The position numbers were made by a program, and so were the translations under genes. A stretch of 64,000 bases of DNA from Polyangium sp. y55x31. Lineage in GTDB: Bacteria; Myxococcota_A; Polyangia; Polyangiales; Polyangiaceae. The DNA is taken from positions 1 to 64,000 of the forward strand of contig NZ_JARZHG010000052.1 in the NCBI RefSeq assembly GCF_029946505.1, written 5' to 3'. Below the pieces are notes generated by a model. That model worked only from the letters and a program-made list of their open reading frames with translations. It had not been told where the DNA came from and searched no databases. Shown piece by piece: positions 61,952 through 64,000 of the stretch (position 1 is its first letter; each line of letters opens with the position of its first letter).

Positions 61952-63433
61952 ATGATTGCACGCCGTGAATGGTCTTACTTCGTCGTCATGGCCCTCGCCG
62001 CCGTGACGTATGGTTGTCAGGGAGAACAGGGCGAGACCGAAATCGACGACGCGGCGGACTCCACCACGTCCGAAGCCGAGTCGTCGGCCGACACCGAGTC
62101 CGGCGAGTCCGCCGAGGTGACGGGCGAGGCGGTGCTCTCCGCCGCCGGGGATGGCCCGTCCGAAGCGCCGGGCGCCTTGCGGGTCGGCCGCGGGGATCTC
62201 GAGCCGAACGATGCGAGCGCGACCGCCCAGCAAGCGCCGCTCGGCGTCACGAACAACCTCTCCATTACCAAGGGGGATGAAGACTGGTATCGTGTCGTCG
62301 TGCCCGCGCGCACCGTCGCGCGCGTCGGTATCCAGATGAATAACGCGGCCGGGGATCTGGATCTCGTGGCGTATGATGCGCAGGGACACCTGCTCGGCTC
62401 CCGCAACGGCGCCGAGTACCCGTACACGTGGCGCGGCCAGGAGACGAACACCGAATTTTATGGCTTCTATTCCGAGGAAGGCGGCGCGGTGTATTACGTC
62501 CGCGTCCTCGGTCATGCGGGCGCGACGAACACGTACAGCCTGTACGTCGATCATTACACTTACGTGGACGGCCAGACCTGCACGGGCGCCGGTTTTTCCC
62601 TCGCCGATTGCGAGGGGCGCGGCAGCGGCGGCAGCGGCCTGATCCCGTTCCCGTTCCCGGATCCTTCCGACTCCGTCCTCGGAAACGCTTACAACTTCGC
62701 ATCGTACTCCAATTATCGCTTTGCCCGGCGCGAGCTCGTCATGCTCGTGCGCCACGCCCTCGCCGAGACGCGAAAGGCGTTCCCGGGCACGAAGCCGCTC
62801 TCGCTCATCGACATCTGCCAGATGGACGGCGTCACGCCCGGCTACGACATCGGCGATCCGCGCCATCCGCAGAGCACGCATGATCAAGGCGGCAACATCG
62901 ACATCGCGTACTTCCAGACCGACGGCTCGAACGACGCCGAGATCGTGTGCAACGACGGCGCGAGCCACGCCGACGGGTATTGCTCGTCCACCGCGGCGAA
63001 GACCCACATCGTCGACTTGCCTCGCCAGGCCTTCTTCATGGCCAAGCTCTTCGCTTCGCCGCGCACGCGCGTCATCGGCACGGACACCGTCCTCGCGCCC
63101 CTGATCCGCGCCACCGCGCAGTCGCTCGCCTCGCTCCCCGCCGGTGATCGCCGGAGGATCAGCCAGTCCGAGCTCAACTCGTTCTCGAGCCGGCTCGCGT
63201 ATGGCTCGGGGTGGCCGTACCACCACCACCACATTCACCTCAGCCTGCAATGGCTGCCGCAGGGGAGCAGCGCGCGTGGTGGCGATCCGATGCCGCTCTC
63301 CGCGCCCGCGCCGTTCCTGGGGCCTGGGGCGAAGGACGCCGAAGGCGATCCGAAGCCCCAGATGTCGAACAGCATGCAGGCGCCCGGCGAGGCCGTCGAT
63401 TCGTTCGACATGACCTGGCCGCCGCGCCCCTGA
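61952..63433 (+). CDS. LAS-type metallopeptidase lipoprotein with PPC-like domain
   Basis: The 493-residue protein has a lipoprotein signal (FVVMALAAVTYGCQG), an acidic Ser/Glu/Ala linker, a PPC-like beta domain (about 95-205: DWYRVVVPARTVARVGI, YYVRVLGHAG), then a MepA/M15-like peptidase domain. Zinc ligands are His310 and Asp317 in HDQGGNID and His427 or His429 in HHHHIHLSL. Such LAS enzymes cut peptidoglycan cross-links, suggesting a wall-directed or predatory role. Residues about 458-470 are encoded by palindrome copy B, which extends the C-terminus past the catalytic core. Confidence 0.82.
   Translation: MIARREWSYFVVMALAAVTYGCQGEQGETEIDDAADSTTSEAESSADTESGESAEVTGEAVLSAAGDGPSEAPGALRVGRGDLEPNDASATAQQAPLGVTNNLSITKGDEDWYRVVVPARTVARVGIQMNNAAGDLDLVAYDAQGHLLGSRNGAEYPYTWRGQETNTEFYGFYSEEGGAVYYVRVLGHAGATNTYSLYVDHYTYVDGQTCTGAGFSLADCEGRGSGGSGLIPFPFPDPSDSVLGNAYNFASYSNYRFARRELVMLVRHALAETRKAFPGTKPLSLIDICQMDGVTPGYDIGDPRHPQSTHDQGGNIDIAYFQTDGSNDAEIVCNDGASHADGYCSSTAAKTHIVDLPRQAFFMAKLFASPRTRVIGTDTVLAPLIRATAQSLASLPAGDRRRISQSELNSFSSRLAYGSGWPYHHHHIHLSLQWLPQGSSARGGDPMPLSAPAPFLGPGAKDAEGDPKPQMSNSMQAPGEAVDSFDMTWPPRP
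63324..63361. repeat. Palindromic element inside a coding sequence (copy B)
   Basis: Outer arms CTGGGGC (63324-63330) and GCCCCAG (63355-63361), a GAA/GAA internal loop, then inner stem GGA-CGCC with GGCG-TCC (one bulged A) around GAA. Compared with copy A, T-A became C-G at the outer end and G-C became A-T inside, both keeping pairing. It encodes GAKDAEGDPKPQ in the same frame. Confidence 0.75.
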
Positions 63434-63441
63434 GGCGCCTC

Positions 63442-63493
63442 CGATCGCAGGGGCGCGGCGTGGGCTTTCCTTTCGGCCGCGCCTCTGCGATCG
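63442..63493. other. Long inverted repeat between the peptidase gene and the last gene
   Basis: Two 18-base arms (63442-63459 and 63476-63493) are complementary except for one G-T pair, around a 16-base loop. It starts nine bases after the peptidase stop codon and ends seven bases before the next ATG. No T tract follows on the plus strand. It could be a terminator variant, an operator or the leader hairpin of the next gene. Confidence 0.65.
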
Positions 63494-63500
63494 TCCCTTC

Positions 63501-63992
63501 ATGACGGATGCCCGCACCCCGCTCACCGCGGAGGATCGCGTCCTGGTCTCGACCCAGCTCGCGAGCCGCCGCTCGGTGGCGAACCGGTTCGCGACCATCA
63601 CCGCGATCGCGACCGCCGTTTTCCTCGTGAAACTCTTCGTCAGCGTGCGCGGCGGCAACGGGCCCGCCCTCGTCGGCCTCGGGATCGCCTTCGTGATCAC
63701 GATGGGCCTTCTCGTCTGGTTTCTCGGTTATCGGCTCGTGTCGCGCATCGCCGCGGACCTCGCCGCGGGCGAGAAGCAGACGATCACCGGCAAGATCGAC
63801 GACATTTCGAGCACCGGCAATGCGTACGGCGAGACGATCACGTACGTCACCGTGGGCGGCGAGAAGTTCGTGACGCGCGGCAAATTTTTCGACCGATGCC
63901 GCGGCGGCGAGCCTGTCGAGCTTTCGATTCTGCCCCGCTCACGCGTGGCCATCCGGGGTCGCGTGCTCGAAGCCGCGAACGCGCCGGCCTGA
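63501..63992 (+). CDS. Small membrane protein with two helices
   Basis: The 163-residue product has a polar N-terminus, two membrane helices (FATITAIATAVFLVKLFVSV and ALVGLGIAFVITMGLLVWFLGY) and a C-terminal soluble beta-rich domain of about 80 residues (TITGKIDDISSTGNAYGETITYVTVGG, PVELSILPRSRVAIRGRVLE). That tail looks like a small OB or NfeD-like beta barrel, but I cannot confirm the family. The strong hairpin just before the ATG leaves almost no room for a ribosome site. Confidence 0.65.
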   Translation: MTDARTPLTAEDRVLVSTQLASRRSVANRFATITAIATAVFLVKLFVSVRGGNGPALVGLGIAFVITMGLLVWFLGYRLVSRIAADLAAGEKQTITGKIDDISSTGNAYGETITYVTVGGEKFVTRGKFFDRCRGGEPVELSILPRSRVAIRGRVLEAANAPA

Positions 63993-64000
63993 TTCAGGGG

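Overview
The window is about 64 kb of high-GC DNA with dense coding on both strands. It carries the usual marks of a large-genome myxobacterium, most likely order Polyangiales (Polyangium/Sorangium-like). These marks are many secreted Cys-rich lipoproteins, a MYXO-CTERM-like sorting tail, orphan sensor kinases, FHA, STAS and HEAT-repeat proteins, and no operon order copied from enteric bacteria. This placement is inferred from gene content; there is no rRNA or other phylogenetic marker here. I see no rRNA, tRNA, CRISPR array, insertion sequence or prophage.

Layout. 1-8 kb: the lower-GC tail of a gene entering from the left, a thioredoxin-like lipoprotein, a class V aminotransferase, a 904-residue repeat lipoprotein and an NtrY-like kinase. 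8-12 kb: a chemoreceptor-like protein with internal repeats, a double-FHA membrane protein and acireductone dioxygenase. 12-19 kb: RNase R, a VKOR-DsbA fusion, adenosine deaminase and a second NtrY-like kinase followed by a sigma-54-like promoter. 19-25 kb: a monoamine-oxidase-like enzyme, a Nudix hydrolase, PurM, a stomatin-type SPFH protein and a CAP-domain lipoprotein. 25.6-28.1 kb: two coupled RsbR-like PAS/STAS proteins with lost phosphorylation sites. 28.4-36.4 kb: a reductive pyrimidine catabolism operon (mmsA, beta-ureidopropionase, dihydropyrimidinase, preT, preA, NCS1 transporter), which would import uracil or thymine and convert it through beta-alanine or beta-aminoisobutyrate toward acyl-CoA. 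36.5-42 kb: secreted Cys-rich, zinc-phospholipase-like and FG-GAP proteins. 42-47 kb: murA-hisG, a multi-pass membrane protein, a beta-barrel with a calcium-binding tail and a small STAS-like protein. 47-49 kb: a large radical SAM enzyme resembling tetraether or membrane-spanning lipid synthases. 50-52.8 kb: a five-gene operon with two DUF2589 proteins, a zinc-ribbon protein and two unrecognised proteins. 52.8-64 kb: a HEAT-repeat protein, xseB, a CinA-like protein, a nine-fold Cys-repeat lipoprotein, RadC, an antiquitin-type aldehyde dehydrogenase, a propeller-like protein, a LAS-type metallopeptidase lipoprotein and a small membrane protein.

The best candidates for undescribed biology are the DUF2589 operon, the radical SAM enzyme, and a family of palindromic elements. 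The family has three copies, two of them inside coding sequences, and the two coding copies differ by paired changes that keep the hairpin.
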